Shown here: in pieces, positions 55,434 to 63,347 of the stretch
Layout of the letters: every line of letters starts with the position of its first letter
Position numbering within the stretch: position 1 is the first letter of the stretch
NCBI GenBank assembly: GCA_945949395.1
Contig: CAMFEK010000001.1
Span: 62,001-126,000, forward strand
Source of the DNA: an uncultured Clostridia bacterium
GTDB lineage: Bacteria > Bacillota > Clostridia > Christensenellales > Borkfalkiaceae
Reading direction: 5' to 3'
Length of the DNA: 64,000 bases
Notes under the pieces: generated by a model
Databases searched by the model: none
What the model was told of the DNA's origin: nothing
The model's input: only the letters and a program-made list of their open reading frames with translations
Made by a program: the position numbers and the translations under genes

Positions 55434-55476
55434 TGTGGTAATAACCACATATTTTTTGTCCGTTTTTCATTATAAT
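55434..55476 (+). promoter_or_regulatory. Crp/Fnr-type operator and -10 of the ferredoxin gene
   Basis: TGTGGTAATAACCACA at 55434-55449 has perfect six-base arms TGTGGT/ACCACA around four bases, like Crp/Fnr-family sites. TATAAT lies at 55471-55476 and no -35 hexamer is seen. With transcription starting near 55483, the palindrome centre (55441.5) lies at -41.5, the geometry of a class II activator site. The operator also overlaps the upstream edge of the divergent regulator gene's leader, so it may repress its own promoter. Confidence 0.7.
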
Positions 55477-55513
55477 GGATTCAGAAAAAGAAAACAAGGG
55501 GTTAAAAAAACTT

Positions 55514-56209
55514 ATGAAAAGAAAAATTATTCAGATCGACGAAGAAAAATGCAACGGTTGCGGCGCCTGCGCTTCCGCTTGCCACGAGAGCGCCATCGAG
55601 ATGGTGAACGGCAAAGCCAAGCTCGTGCGCGACGACTATTGCGACGGCATGGGGGATTGCCTCCCGCATTGTCCTACGGGCGCCATCACGTTCGTGGAGC
55701 GGGAAGCCGCTCCCTACGACGAAGCCGCCGTCATGGCGCGAAAGAAGCAGGCGGCGCAACCTATTCGTCACGCGGGCTGTCCCGGCAGCCGCATGCGCCG
55801 CATGGAAAGAAAATCGCCCGCGCCCGATCCTTGCGAGAAACAGACGAGCGAACTTTCGCAGTGGCCCTGCCAGATCAGGCTCATGCCCGTGCAGGCGCCC
55901 TATTATCGCGGCGCAAAGCTCCTCATCGCGGCGGACTGCACGGCGTACGCCTATGCGTCCTTCCATCGGGATTTCCTGCGGGGGAGCATCTGCGTGGTCG
56001 GCTGCCCCAAACTCGACGATACCGATTACAGCGAAAAGTTGACGGAGATCTTAAAAAATAACGAGATCGAGAGCGTCACCGTCGTGAGAATGGAGGTGCC
56101 CTGCTGCGGCGGGCTCGAGCGCGCGGCGAAGATCGCCCTGCGGGATTGCGGCAAGATCATTCCGTCGAAGGTCGTCACCCTCTCCGTGGAAGGGGAGATC
56201 CTCGATTGA
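55514..56209 (+). CDS. ferredoxin-type 4Fe-4S protein with C-terminal extension
   Basis: A 231-residue protein. Cysteines at 13, 16, 19 and 23 (CNGCGACASAC) form one cluster site, and Cys43, 49 and 53 (CDGMGDCLPHCP) the second, in the variant usual for this family. The remaining ~170 residues hold further cysteine motifs (HAGCPGSRM, VVGCPKLDD, VPCCGG) of a small domain common in proteins next to Crp/Fnr regulators and hybrid-cluster proteins. A role in anaerobic electron transfer or nitrosative-stress response is probable. ATG 55514 is used because an ATG at 55475 lies within the -10 element. Confidence 0.82.
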   Translation: MKRKIIQIDEEKCNGCGACASACHESAIEMVNGKAKLVRDDYCDGMGDCLPHCPTGAITFVEREAAPYDEAAVMARKKQAAQPIRHAGCPGSRMRRMERKSPAPDPCEKQTSELSQWPCQIRLMPVQAPYYRGAKLLIAADCTAYAYASFHRDFLRGSICVVGCPKLDDTDYSEKLTEILKNNEIESVTVVRMEVPCCGGLERAAKIALRDCGKIIPSKVVTLSVEGEILD

Positions 56210-56240
56210 AGTGCGAAGGAAACATTTTCGCGTGATAAGC

Positions 56241-56277
56241 GCCCCGAGGCTGTCGCCTCGGGGCATATTCTTTTTTT
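56241..56277 (+). terminator. terminator after the ferredoxin gene
   Basis: GCCCCGAGGC (56241-56250), loop TGTC, GCCTCGGGGC (56255-56264), then ATATTC and seven T. Confidence 0.9.
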
Positions 56278-56323
56278 CGGAAAAAGTTGGGCGTTCTTAC
56301 AGCCTTTCACACGGCAAAAAGGG

Positions 56324-56352
56324 TTGAAAAAATTGTGAAAATCCTTTATAAT
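56324..56352 (+). promoter_or_regulatory. promoter of lon-engB
   Basis: TTGAAA 56324-56329 and TATAAT 56347-56352, 17-base spacer, about 77 bases before lon. No CtsR or HrcA box was noticed. Confidence 0.75.
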
Positions 56353-56428
56353 TACACTAAAATCGGTTAAGGAATTGTTTTACGGTTTATATATAGCCGA
56401 GAAAAAGATTATAGACAGGAAAATACTT

Positions 56429-58747
56429 ATGGAAAGATCAGCAATCACACAAACGTTACCCATCATTCCGCTGCGGGGCAGAGTCGTCTATCCCGATACG
56501 GTCGTCAGCCTCGACATCGGCAGGGATATCTCCGTAAAGGCGGCGGAGCGTTCCGCCTCTTGCGACATGAACGTGTTCCTCTGCGCGCAGCGCACGGCGG
56601 AAAAGATGCTCATAAGAGAGGACGACATCTATTCGGTCGGCACGGTGGCGAAGATTCGTTCCGTCACGCTGCTCCCCAACGGCAATAAGCGGCTCGTCGT
56701 AGAGGGCTTGTACCGCGGCGAAGCGCGCAATATCAATTTTGAAAACGGGTATTTTTACGCCGTCGTGGACGAAATTCTTACCTTTCATAGCGACGACATT
56801 CTCGAAGAGGCGTATTTCCGCGCGGCGAAGGCGCTCGTGAAGGATATTCGCCAGCAGGAGGGCAGGATCGCCAAGGAGGTCATCGCCCTTCTGGACGAAT
56901 GCACGGATATCGATAAATATATCAATATCTGCGCCAACTCCATGCGTTTGCGGGACGATATCAAGCAACAGCTCCTCGCCGAGGCGCACCTGATCGAGCG
57001 ATTGAAACTGTTCGAACGCTGCTTAAACGACGAACTCGAGATCGCCAAAATCGAAAAAAAGGTGGCGCAGAACGTCAGAAAGAGCATCGACGAAAATCAA
57101 AAGGAATATTACCTTCGCGAACAGCTCAAAGCCATTCACACCGAGCTGGGCGACGACGTGAACGAGCAGGAGGAGTTCCGCAATAAGATTTTGGATAAAG
57201 GCATGCCCGAGGAGATCGAGGAAAAGGCGTTAAAGGAGCTTGCCCGCATGGACAAGATGCAGCCCTCTTCCCCCGAATCCACCGTCATCCGAACGTACCT
57301 GGAATGGCTCATCGATCTGCCCTGGACGGAGGAAACGACGGACACCGAAAAACTCTCCGACTGCGTCAAGGTGCTCAACGAGGATCACTACGGGCTGGAA
57401 AAAATCAAGGAAAGAATCACCGAATATCTCGCGGTGTTAAAGCTCACGGGTACCATGAAGGCGCCCATTCTCTGTTTCGTCGGACCTCCCGGGGTGGGCA
57501 AAACCTCCATCGCCACGTCCATCGCCCGCGCGCTCGGCAGAAAATTCGTGCGCATGAGCCTGGGCGGCGTCAAGGACGAGGCGGAAATCAGGGGGCATCG
57601 CCGCACCTACATCGGCGCGATGCCGGGCAGGATCATGTACGGCTTGAAGGAGGCGGGAACCATCAATCCCGTGTTCCTGTTGGACGAGATCGACAAGGTC
57701 TCCACCGATATGCGCGGCGATCCCGCCAGCGCCCTCTTGGAAGTGCTCGACCCCGAACAGAACGCCACCTTCCGCGACCGTTTCATCGAGGAGCCATACG
57801 ATTTGAGCAAGGTGCTCTTCATCACCACCGCAAACTCCCTCGACACCATTCCCGCTCCCCTTTTGGACAGAATGGAGGTCATCTCCCTCACGGGCTACAC
57901 GCAGGACGAAAAGCGTGAGATCGCCAAGGGCTATCTCGTGCCCAAAAAGACGAAGGAGAACGGTCTCACGGAGAAAAATATCCAATTTACCGACGAGGGC
58001 ATCGATAAAATCGTGGAAAATTACACGCGAGAGGCGGGCGTGAGAAATCTCGAACGGGAGATCGGCTCCGTCTGCCGCAAGGTAGCCGTCGTCTATGCCG
58101 ATCACAAGAGAATGAAAAAACGCGTGATCACGGCGGCGGAGGTCTCCGCGCTGCTCGGACCCGAAAAGTATCAGAAGGGAGACGAGATGATGGCGGAAAA
58201 CGAGGTCGGCGCCTGCACGGGTCTTGCCTGGACGGCGGTGGGCGGCACCACGCTCACCATCGAGGTCTCCACGATGAAGGGTAAGGGCGAGGTCAAGCTC
58301 ACCGGTCACCTCGGCGACGTCATGCGCGAATCCGCTTTGGCGGCGCTCACCTTCATTCGTTCGCACGCCGACGAGTACAGCATTCCCTACGAGACGTTCG
58401 GCGAAACGGATATCCATATCCACGTGCCCGAGGGCGCGACGCCCAAGGACGGTCCGTCCGCCGGCATCACCATGGCGACCGCCATCTTGTCCGCGCTCAC
58501 GAGAAAGCCCGTTCGCAGGGATATCGCCATGACGGGGGAAATCACCCTGCGCGGCAAGGTACTGCCCATCGGCGGCTTAAAGGAAAAATCGCTCGCGGCG
58601 CACCGCATCGGCATTAAGAACATCATCATTCCCAAGGACAACCTGCGCGATACGGAAGAAATTCCCGAAAATATCCGCAAGGACCTCAACTTTATCCCCG
58701 CGGATAACGTTGCCACCGTTTTTCATAACGCCATTTTACAATCATGA
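56429..58747 (+). CDS. lon: ATP-dependent protease Lon
   Basis: A 772-residue Lon A protease. N-terminal substrate domain (LPIIPLRGRVVYPDTVV...), AAA+ domain with GPPGVGKTS near residue 353 and LDEIDKV near 415, and the C-terminal protease domain with catalytic serine in PKDGPSAG near 677 and lysine in GGLKEKSLAAHR near 720. It degrades damaged and regulatory proteins. ATG 56429 has AGGAAAAT upstream; an upstream TTG frame lacks one. It overlaps engB by four bases (ATGA). Confidence 0.97.
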   Translation: MERSAITQTLPIIPLRGRVVYPDTVVSLDIGRDISVKAAERSASCDMNVFLCAQRTAEKMLIREDDIYSVGTVAKIRSVTLLPNGNKRLVVEGLYRGEARNINFENGYFYAVVDEILTFHSDDILEEAYFRAAKALVKDIRQQEGRIAKEVIALLDECTDIDKYINICANSMRLRDDIKQQLLAEAHLIERLKLFERCLNDELEIAKIEKKVAQNVRKSIDENQKEYYLREQLKAIHTELGDDVNEQEEFRNKILDKGMPEEIEEKALKELARMDKMQPSSPESTVIRTYLEWLIDLPWTEETTDTEKLSDCVKVLNEDHYGLEKIKERITEYLAVLKLTGTMKAPILCFVGPPGVGKTSIATSIARALGRKFVRMSLGGVKDEAEIRGHRRTYIGAMPGRIMYGLKEAGTINPVFLLDEIDKVSTDMRGDPASALLEVLDPEQNATFRDRFIEEPYDLSKVLFITTANSLDTIPAPLLDRMEVISLTGYTQDEKREIAKGYLVPKKTKENGLTEKNIQFTDEGIDKIVENYTREAGVRNLEREIGSVCRKVAVVYADHKRMKKRVITAAEVSALLGPEKYQKGDEMMAENEVGACTGLAWTAVGGTTLTIEVSTMKGKGEVKLTGHLGDVMRESALAALTFIRSHADEYSIPYETFGETDIHIHVPEGATPKDGPSAGITMATAILSALTRKPVRRDIAMTGEITLRGKVLPIGGLKEKSLAAHRIGIKNIIIPKDNLRDTEEIPENIRKDLNFIPADNVATVFHNAILQS

Positions 58748-59364
58748 TCATCAAAAACGCAACCTTTATCACGTCCGCCGCGACTTCTTCTCAATTCATC
58801 GACCCGCAAAAGCCCATGATCGCCGTCTGCGGCAAATCCAACGTGGGCAAAAGCTCCTTTATCAATATGCTCGCGAATCAAAAGCACCTCGCCAAGACGA
58901 GCAGCGCGCCCGGCAGAACGCGGCTCGTGAACTATTTCGACTTCGGCGAGTTCGTGCTCGCCGATCTCCCCGGCTACGGCTACGCGGAAGTCTCCAAGGC
59001 GGAAAAGGAGAAGTGGGCAAAGACGCTCGACAGTTTCTTTGCGGATCGGGAAAAGCTGACGCACGTGTTCGCGCTCGCCGATATCCGCCACGAGCCCACC
59101 GCGGACGATAAAAAGATGATAGAGTTTCTCAATTATCACCGCATTCCCTTTACGGTCATCGCTACCAAGTCGGACAAACTTTCCCGCATGCGCGTGAAGG
59201 AGCACGCAAAGCAGGTGGCGGCGGGCTTTAAGCTGGGCGTCGATAACGTCATTCCCGTCTCCGCGCAGACGCGCGCGGGCAAGGAGGACGTGCTGGATAG
59301 AATCGATCAGATCCTCTCTATCGCCGCACTCCCTCCCGTCGAGGAAGAGCCCGAAGAGGAATGA
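58744..59364 (+). CDS. engB: ribosome-biogenesis GTPase EngB (YsxC)
   Basis: A 206-residue TrmE-Era-class GTPase: G1 GKSNVGKSS near residue 30, G2/G3 with APGRTRLVNYF and LADLPGYGYAEVSK, G4 TKSD near 140 and G5 VSAQTR near 178. It acts in assembly of the large ribosomal subunit. The acidic C-terminal tail (VEEEPEEE) is a short extension. It is translationally coupled to lon (ATGA overlap), a conserved pair. Confidence 0.97.
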   Translation: MIIKNATFITSAATSSQFIDPQKPMIAVCGKSNVGKSSFINMLANQKHLAKTSSAPGRTRLVNYFDFGEFVLADLPGYGYAEVSKAEKEKWAKTLDSFFADREKLTHVFALADIRHEPTADDKKMIEFLNYHRIPFTVIATKSDKLSRMRVKEHAKQVAAGFKLGVDNVIPVSAQTRAGKEDVLDRIDQILSIAALPPVEEEPEEE

Positions 59365-59488
59365 GATTTTGTCAATTTCTATCGTTTGAACGGTTTTGGT
59401 GATAGTTTTGTTCAATTTTTTGCGGTCGAATTAAAACACTTCACCTAAATATTGAGTTTTTTCCCAAAAAATTAACAGAAATTTGATC

Positions 59489-59525
59489 AAGCGCCGCCCC
59501 GAAGAATCTCTTCGGGGCGGCGCTT
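59489..59525. terminator. hairpin between engB and rqcH
   Basis: AAGCGCCGCCCCGAA (59489-59503) pairs with TTCGGGGCGGCGCTT (59511-59525). T-runs on either side are short, so it is a strong but imperfect terminator, likely serving the convergent ends of engB and rqcH. Confidence 0.75.
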
Positions 59526-59549
59526 GGTCGTGCGTTTCGATAAGGCGGA

Positions 59550-61199
59550 TTACGGTTTCGGGTCGACGAGCATGGTCTTGTAATCGGTGTAGTTGACGAA
59601 TCCCGCGTTCGTCTTGGGCGGTTTTTTCACGAATCGGCGCTCGCAGTAGTCGACGGGCACCTTGTTGCCCCCTTTCGCCTCGGAGTAGTAGGCGCAGATC
59701 TCGCCCGCCCGCTCCAGCACGCGGTCGGGCACCTTTTTCCCCTCGGTCAAAATGACGACGTGGGAGGAATGATACTTTTGCACGTGCAGCCAGATATCGC
59801 TCGGGGAAACGCTCTTGAGCAGTCTGTCGTTTTGCTTGTTGTTTCTGCCCGCCAAAATGCGGAATCCCTCGCATTCAAATTCCCGAAAGGGCAGGGGCGC
59901 CTCCTTCTTTTCCCCCCTCTTGCCGCTCGGCTGCGCCTTGATCAGCTCCAACTCGATCAGCTCTTCCTCGATTTCTTTCAGGTCGGTCATGCTCTCCGCG
60001 GCGTCGATGAAATGGCTCACCGAGCGGGAATAATCCAGCTCCGAAAGCTGTTTTTTCAGCTGCGGTTCGAGGGCGGCGAGCGTGCGCTTCATCTTGTTGT
60101 ATTTTTTGTAGTACCGTTGGGCGTTCTGCGCGGGGGATAGCTGCTTGTCGAGGGATATCTTCACCGTCTTTCCCTCGGGGTCGTAGTAGTTTATAAGCTC
60201 GCAGGAATCCATGCCCTCCTTCAATAAATAGAGGTAGGAAGTGATGAGCTCCCCCTTCAAGCGGCTCTCTTCCATGCTCTCGCATTCCTTCTGCTTGTCG
60301 TAGATGCGGGCGAGGTTCTTCTCCTGCTTTTTAATCAGATTGCTCACGCTCGCCTTTAATTTGGCTCGCTTGCCCTCGAACGCCTTCGTTTTTTCGCGAT
60401 AGGTGAAAAAGGCGTCCTGCGCCTCGTTTTCGGTGGGGAAGGGCGTGGCGCCCGGCACCGCTTTGGCGTAAAAGTCGAAGGGAACGCCGCCGCGATAGAG
60501 CACGCAGGGGGAATTTTCGCTCTCGAAGAGGTAAGAATAGACGTGCTCGGCGAGCGAAAGGCGGGGCGGTCTCGTCCTTACGATATCGTTCGCCGTCGCC
60601 ATGGCGATGCCCGAAACGTGCGTGAACAGATACTCTGCCTCGTCGCCGACGGGGTGGGCGAGCGCTTGGATAAGCGCCTCTTTGTCCAAGGGGCTCGCCT
60701 TGTCCTGCGGCGCGGGAAGGGCGTATTTCGCGCCCGCAAACAGAATGCGGTGGGCGTTTTCCTCCAAGGTCGTCGTCTTGAGCGCGCCCAAGATGACGCC
60801 CTCTTCCACGAGGACGAGGTTGGAGTATTTGCCCATGATCTCGCAGTAGAGCGTTCTGTCCGCGCTCGTGAAGTCGGAGGTGCAATGCAGGGAGAGGGCG
60901 ATGATCCGCTCAAAGCCGATCTGTTCCACGTTCGTGATCTCCGCGTTTAAGAGGTGTTTTCTCAGGAGCATACAGAAGTTGGGCGCGACGAGGGGCGTCT
61001 CCTTTTCCGTTCGGGAAAGACAAACTCTCGCATTTTGCGCATTCGTCGATAAAATCAGGTTTAGAAGGGATTTTCCGGTGTATATATGAATAGAGAGCTC
61101 GTCCTTGTTCGGTTGAACGATTCGGTTGATCTTCCCCCGCACGAGCAGGGTTTTCAGTTCTTTTGCAATTTGTCGTAAATTAAAGGCGTCCTGGGGCAT
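59550..61199 (-). CDS. rqcH: ribosome quality-control protein RqcH (NFACT family)
   Basis: A 549-residue NFACT protein. NFACT-N domain about 1-200 (MPQDAFNLRQIAKELK start, GFERII near 95), helix-hairpin-helix and coiled-coil regions about 290-440 and the NFACT-R domain with DIWLHVQKYHSSHVV near 465. RqcH recruits tRNA-Ala to stalled 50S subunits and adds alanine tails. The residue pair equivalent to Asp97-Arg98 of B. subtilis reads Glu97-Arg98 here. ATG 61199 has GAGGAC upstream; the earlier open frame adds 17 residues with no ribosome site. It lies on the opposite strand between two proteostasis operons. Confidence 0.9.
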   Translation of the reverse strand: MPQDAFNLRQIAKELKTLLVRGKINRIVQPNKDELSIHIYTGKSLLNLILSTNAQNARVCLSRTEKETPLVAPNFCMLLRKHLLNAEITNVEQIGFERIIALSLHCTSDFTSADRTLYCEIMGKYSNLVLVEEGVILGALKTTTLEENAHRILFAGAKYALPAPQDKASPLDKEALIQALAHPVGDEAEYLFTHVSGIAMATANDIVRTRPPRLSLAEHVYSYLFESENSPCVLYRGGVPFDFYAKAVPGATPFPTENEAQDAFFTYREKTKAFEGKRAKLKASVSNLIKKQEKNLARIYDKQKECESMEESRLKGELITSYLYLLKEGMDSCELINYYDPEGKTVKISLDKQLSPAQNAQRYYKKYNKMKRTLAALEPQLKKQLSELDYSRSVSHFIDAAESMTDLKEIEEELIELELIKAQPSGKRGEKKEAPLPFREFECEGFRILAGRNNKQNDRLLKSVSPSDIWLHVQKYHSSHVVILTEGKKVPDRVLERAGEICAYYSEAKGGNKVPVDYCERRFVKKPPKTNAGFVNYTDYKTMLVDPKP

Positions 61200-61218
61200 A
61201 TTGTCCTCGAAATAAAGA

Positions 61219-61259
61219 AAATTTGAAAATATTATACTCTGAATTTTCAAATTTGTAAA
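61219..61259 (-). promoter_or_regulatory. rqcH promoter with a 12-bp inverted repeat
   Basis: On the minus strand, TTTACA (61254-61259) and TATAAT (61231-61236), 17-base spacer. The perfect inverted repeat AAATTTGAAAAT (61219-61230) / ATTTTCAAATTT (61243-61254) flanks the -10, a candidate operator. Confidence 0.65.
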
Positions 61260-61288
61260 TAAAATTGCTTTTCTTTATTCGAGGAATG

Positions 61289-61297
61289 TGCTAAAAT
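61289..61297 (+). promoter_or_regulatory. extended -10 of tig
   Basis: TG at 61289-61290, then TAAAAT at 61292-61297. The -35 region is poor (TTGCTT at 61265, 21-base spacing). Confidence 0.55.
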
Positions 61298-61351
61298 GGA
61301 AGTTGCAAACGATTAAAAAATAAAAAAAGTACGTTTATATAGGAGAACATT

Positions 61352-62650
61352 ATGAACTACACAGTAGCAGCTTCCGAAAAAAGCACAGTAAAAATCACGA
61401 TGACTTTCGACGCAGCAGAATGGGCTGCCGCAAACGATAAGGCTTATCTTCAAAACAGAAGTAAGTACGTCGTGAACGGATTCCGTAAGGGCAAGGTTCC
61501 CAAGCACGTCCTCATCAACGTGTACGGTAAGGGTATCTTCGTAGAGGACGCGTTGAACATTCTCTTCGACGAAAACTATGCGTCCGTTCTCGAAAAGGAA
61601 AAGGACAACTTCACGGTTGTCGGCGCTCCCTCCCTCTCCGTGGAAAAACTCACCGACGAAGAAGTATCTATCGTAGCGACCACCCCCGTAAAGCCCGACG
61701 TCGTGATTTCTTCCTACAAGGGTATGAAAATCAAGAAGTTTGAATATACTGTAAGCGACGAAGACGTGGAAAACGAGGTCAAGAAACTTCAGGACAGAAA
61801 CGCGAGAAAGGTTTCCGTCACCGATCGCGCTTGCGTTATGGGCGACACCGTAAACATCGACTTTGTCGGAACGTTGGACGGCGTGGAATTTGAGGGCGGC
61901 TCCGCGGAAGGATTCGACCTCACGCTCGGTTCCGGTCAGTTTATTCCCGGCTTTGAGGATCAGGTAGCGGGTATGTCCATCGGCGAAAAGAAGGACATCA
62001 ACGTCACCTTCCCCGAAGATTATCAGGCGGAAGACCTCAAAGGCAAGACCGCCGTATTTGCCGTCACGCTGAACGCGATCACCGGCAAGGAGCTCCCCGA
62101 AGTGAACGATGAATTCGTCAAGAACGCCGCAGGCTGCGAGACCGTGGACGAATTTAAGGCAAAGGCGAAGGAAAGACTCGCCCGTCAGGCGGAGATGAGA
62201 GGCAGAGACGAGACGGAAAATTCCATCGTGGAAGCGATCGCCGCCAACGCGACCTGCGAGATCCCCGACGCGATGCTCCAGGGTCAGATCGATCAGATGG
62301 TGCAGCGCGCATCCTATCAGCTCATGCAGAGCGGCATTCAGATGGACGATTATTTGAAGTACACCGGAAAGTCCATGGCGGATTTCAGAGCGCAGTACGT
62401 CGATCAGGCGAGAAAGAACGTTTTGAACCAGCTCGTCATCGAAAAGATCATCAAGGAGGAATCCATCGCCGCAACGCCCGAAGAAATCGACGAAAAGATC
62501 GCCGAACAGGCTAAATCCGTGGAAAAGGACGTTGAGACTTACAAGAAGGGCATGGATCCCAGACAGACGGAATATATCGCAAGCGATATCGTCATCTCCA
62601 AGCTCTTTAAGTTCCTTTCCGAAAACAACGAACTTTATATCGAGGAGTAA
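61352..62650 (+). CDS. tig: trigger factor chaperone
   Basis: A 432-residue chaperone. The ribosome-binding N-terminus has the signature GFRKGKVPKHV (about 44-54); the FKBP-like proline isomerase domain (about 160-240, with VNIDFVGTLDGVEFEGGSAEGFDLTLGS and IPGFE) and the helical C-terminal chaperone arms follow. It binds nascent chains at the exit tunnel. It starts an operon with clpP three bases downstream. RBS AGGAGAACATT. Confidence 0.96.
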   Translation: MNYTVAASEKSTVKITMTFDAAEWAAANDKAYLQNRSKYVVNGFRKGKVPKHVLINVYGKGIFVEDALNILFDENYASVLEKEKDNFTVVGAPSLSVEKLTDEEVSIVATTPVKPDVVISSYKGMKIKKFEYTVSDEDVENEVKKLQDRNARKVSVTDRACVMGDTVNIDFVGTLDGVEFEGGSAEGFDLTLGSGQFIPGFEDQVAGMSIGEKKDINVTFPEDYQAEDLKGKTAVFAVTLNAITGKELPEVNDEFVKNAAGCETVDEFKAKAKERLARQAEMRGRDETENSIVEAIAANATCEIPDAMLQGQIDQMVQRASYQLMQSGIQMDDYLKYTGKSMADFRAQYVDQARKNVLNQLVIEKIIKEESIAATPEEIDEKIAEQAKSVEKDVETYKKGMDPRQTEYIASDIVISKLFKFLSENNELYIEE

Positions 62651-62653
62651 TGT

Positions 62654-63247
62654 ATGAACGAGAAAAATGTTTTAGTCCCTTACGTCGTGGAAAGAACCTC
62701 GTCGGGCGAGAGAAGCTACGATCTGTATTCCAGACTGTTAGAGGACAGAATCATTTTTTTGAGCGGTGAGATCGACGACGCCATGGCGAACACCATCGTC
62801 GCGCAGCTCATCTATCTCGAATCGAAGGATCCCACGAAAGATATCAATATCTATATCAATTCCCCCGGCGGTTCCGTATCCGCGGGCATGGCGATCTACG
62901 ATACGATGAATTATATCAAATGCCCCGTCTCCACCATCTGCATCGGCATGGCGGCGAGCATGGCGGCGTTCCTGCTCTCGAGCGGCGAAAAGGGCAAGCG
63001 CTACGCGCTCCCCAACTCCGAAATCATGATCCATCAGCCCTTGGGCGGCGCGCAGGGACAGGCAAGCGATATCAAGATTCAGGCATTGCACATTCTCAAG
63101 ATCAAAGAGCGAATGAATCGCATTCTTTCCGAGAATACAGGCAAGAGCGTTTCCGAAATCGAGCGGGATACCGACAGAGATAACTATCTCTCCGCCGACG
63201 AAGCGAAAAACTACGGTATCATCGATAAAGTATTTGTAAAGAGATAA
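62654..63247 (+). CDS. clpP: ATP-dependent Clp protease proteolytic subunit
   Basis: A 197-residue serine protease with Ser102 (GMAASMAA), His127 (IMIHQP) and Asp176 (TDRDNY) in the expected triad and the SPGGSV handle near 70. It forms the tetradecameric chamber with ClpX. Three bases after tig and followed 100 bases later by clpX. Confidence 0.97.
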   Translation: MNEKNVLVPYVVERTSSGERSYDLYSRLLEDRIIFLSGEIDDAMANTIVAQLIYLESKDPTKDINIYINSPGGSVSAGMAIYDTMNYIKCPVSTICIGMAASMAAFLLSSGEKGKRYALPNSEIMIHQPLGGAQGQASDIKIQALHILKIKERMNRILSENTGKSVSEIERDTDRDNYLSADEAKNYGIIDKVFVKR

Positions 63248-63254
63248 TTTACAC

Positions 63255-63292
63255 GCGGGCGGACATTCTTTGGATTACCGCCCGCATCGTTT
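63255..63292 (+). terminator. terminator-like hairpin after clpP
   Basis: GCGGGCGG (63255-63262) pairs with CCGCCCGC (63278-63285), then ATCGTTTTC. The weak T-run would allow read-through to clpX. Confidence 0.65.
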
Positions 63293-63314
63293 TCATTCGA
63301 TATTTCGAATGAAA
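63291..63314. repeat. 10-bp inverted repeat between clpP and clpX
   Basis: TTTCATTCGA (63291-63300), loop TATT, TCGAATGAAA (63305-63314). It may be an operator or an mRNA hairpin governing clpX. It does not match a CtsR direct repeat. Confidence 0.6.
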
Positions 63315-63347
63315 CCAAGTGCTGGAAAGGAGAAATTGCATCTATCT

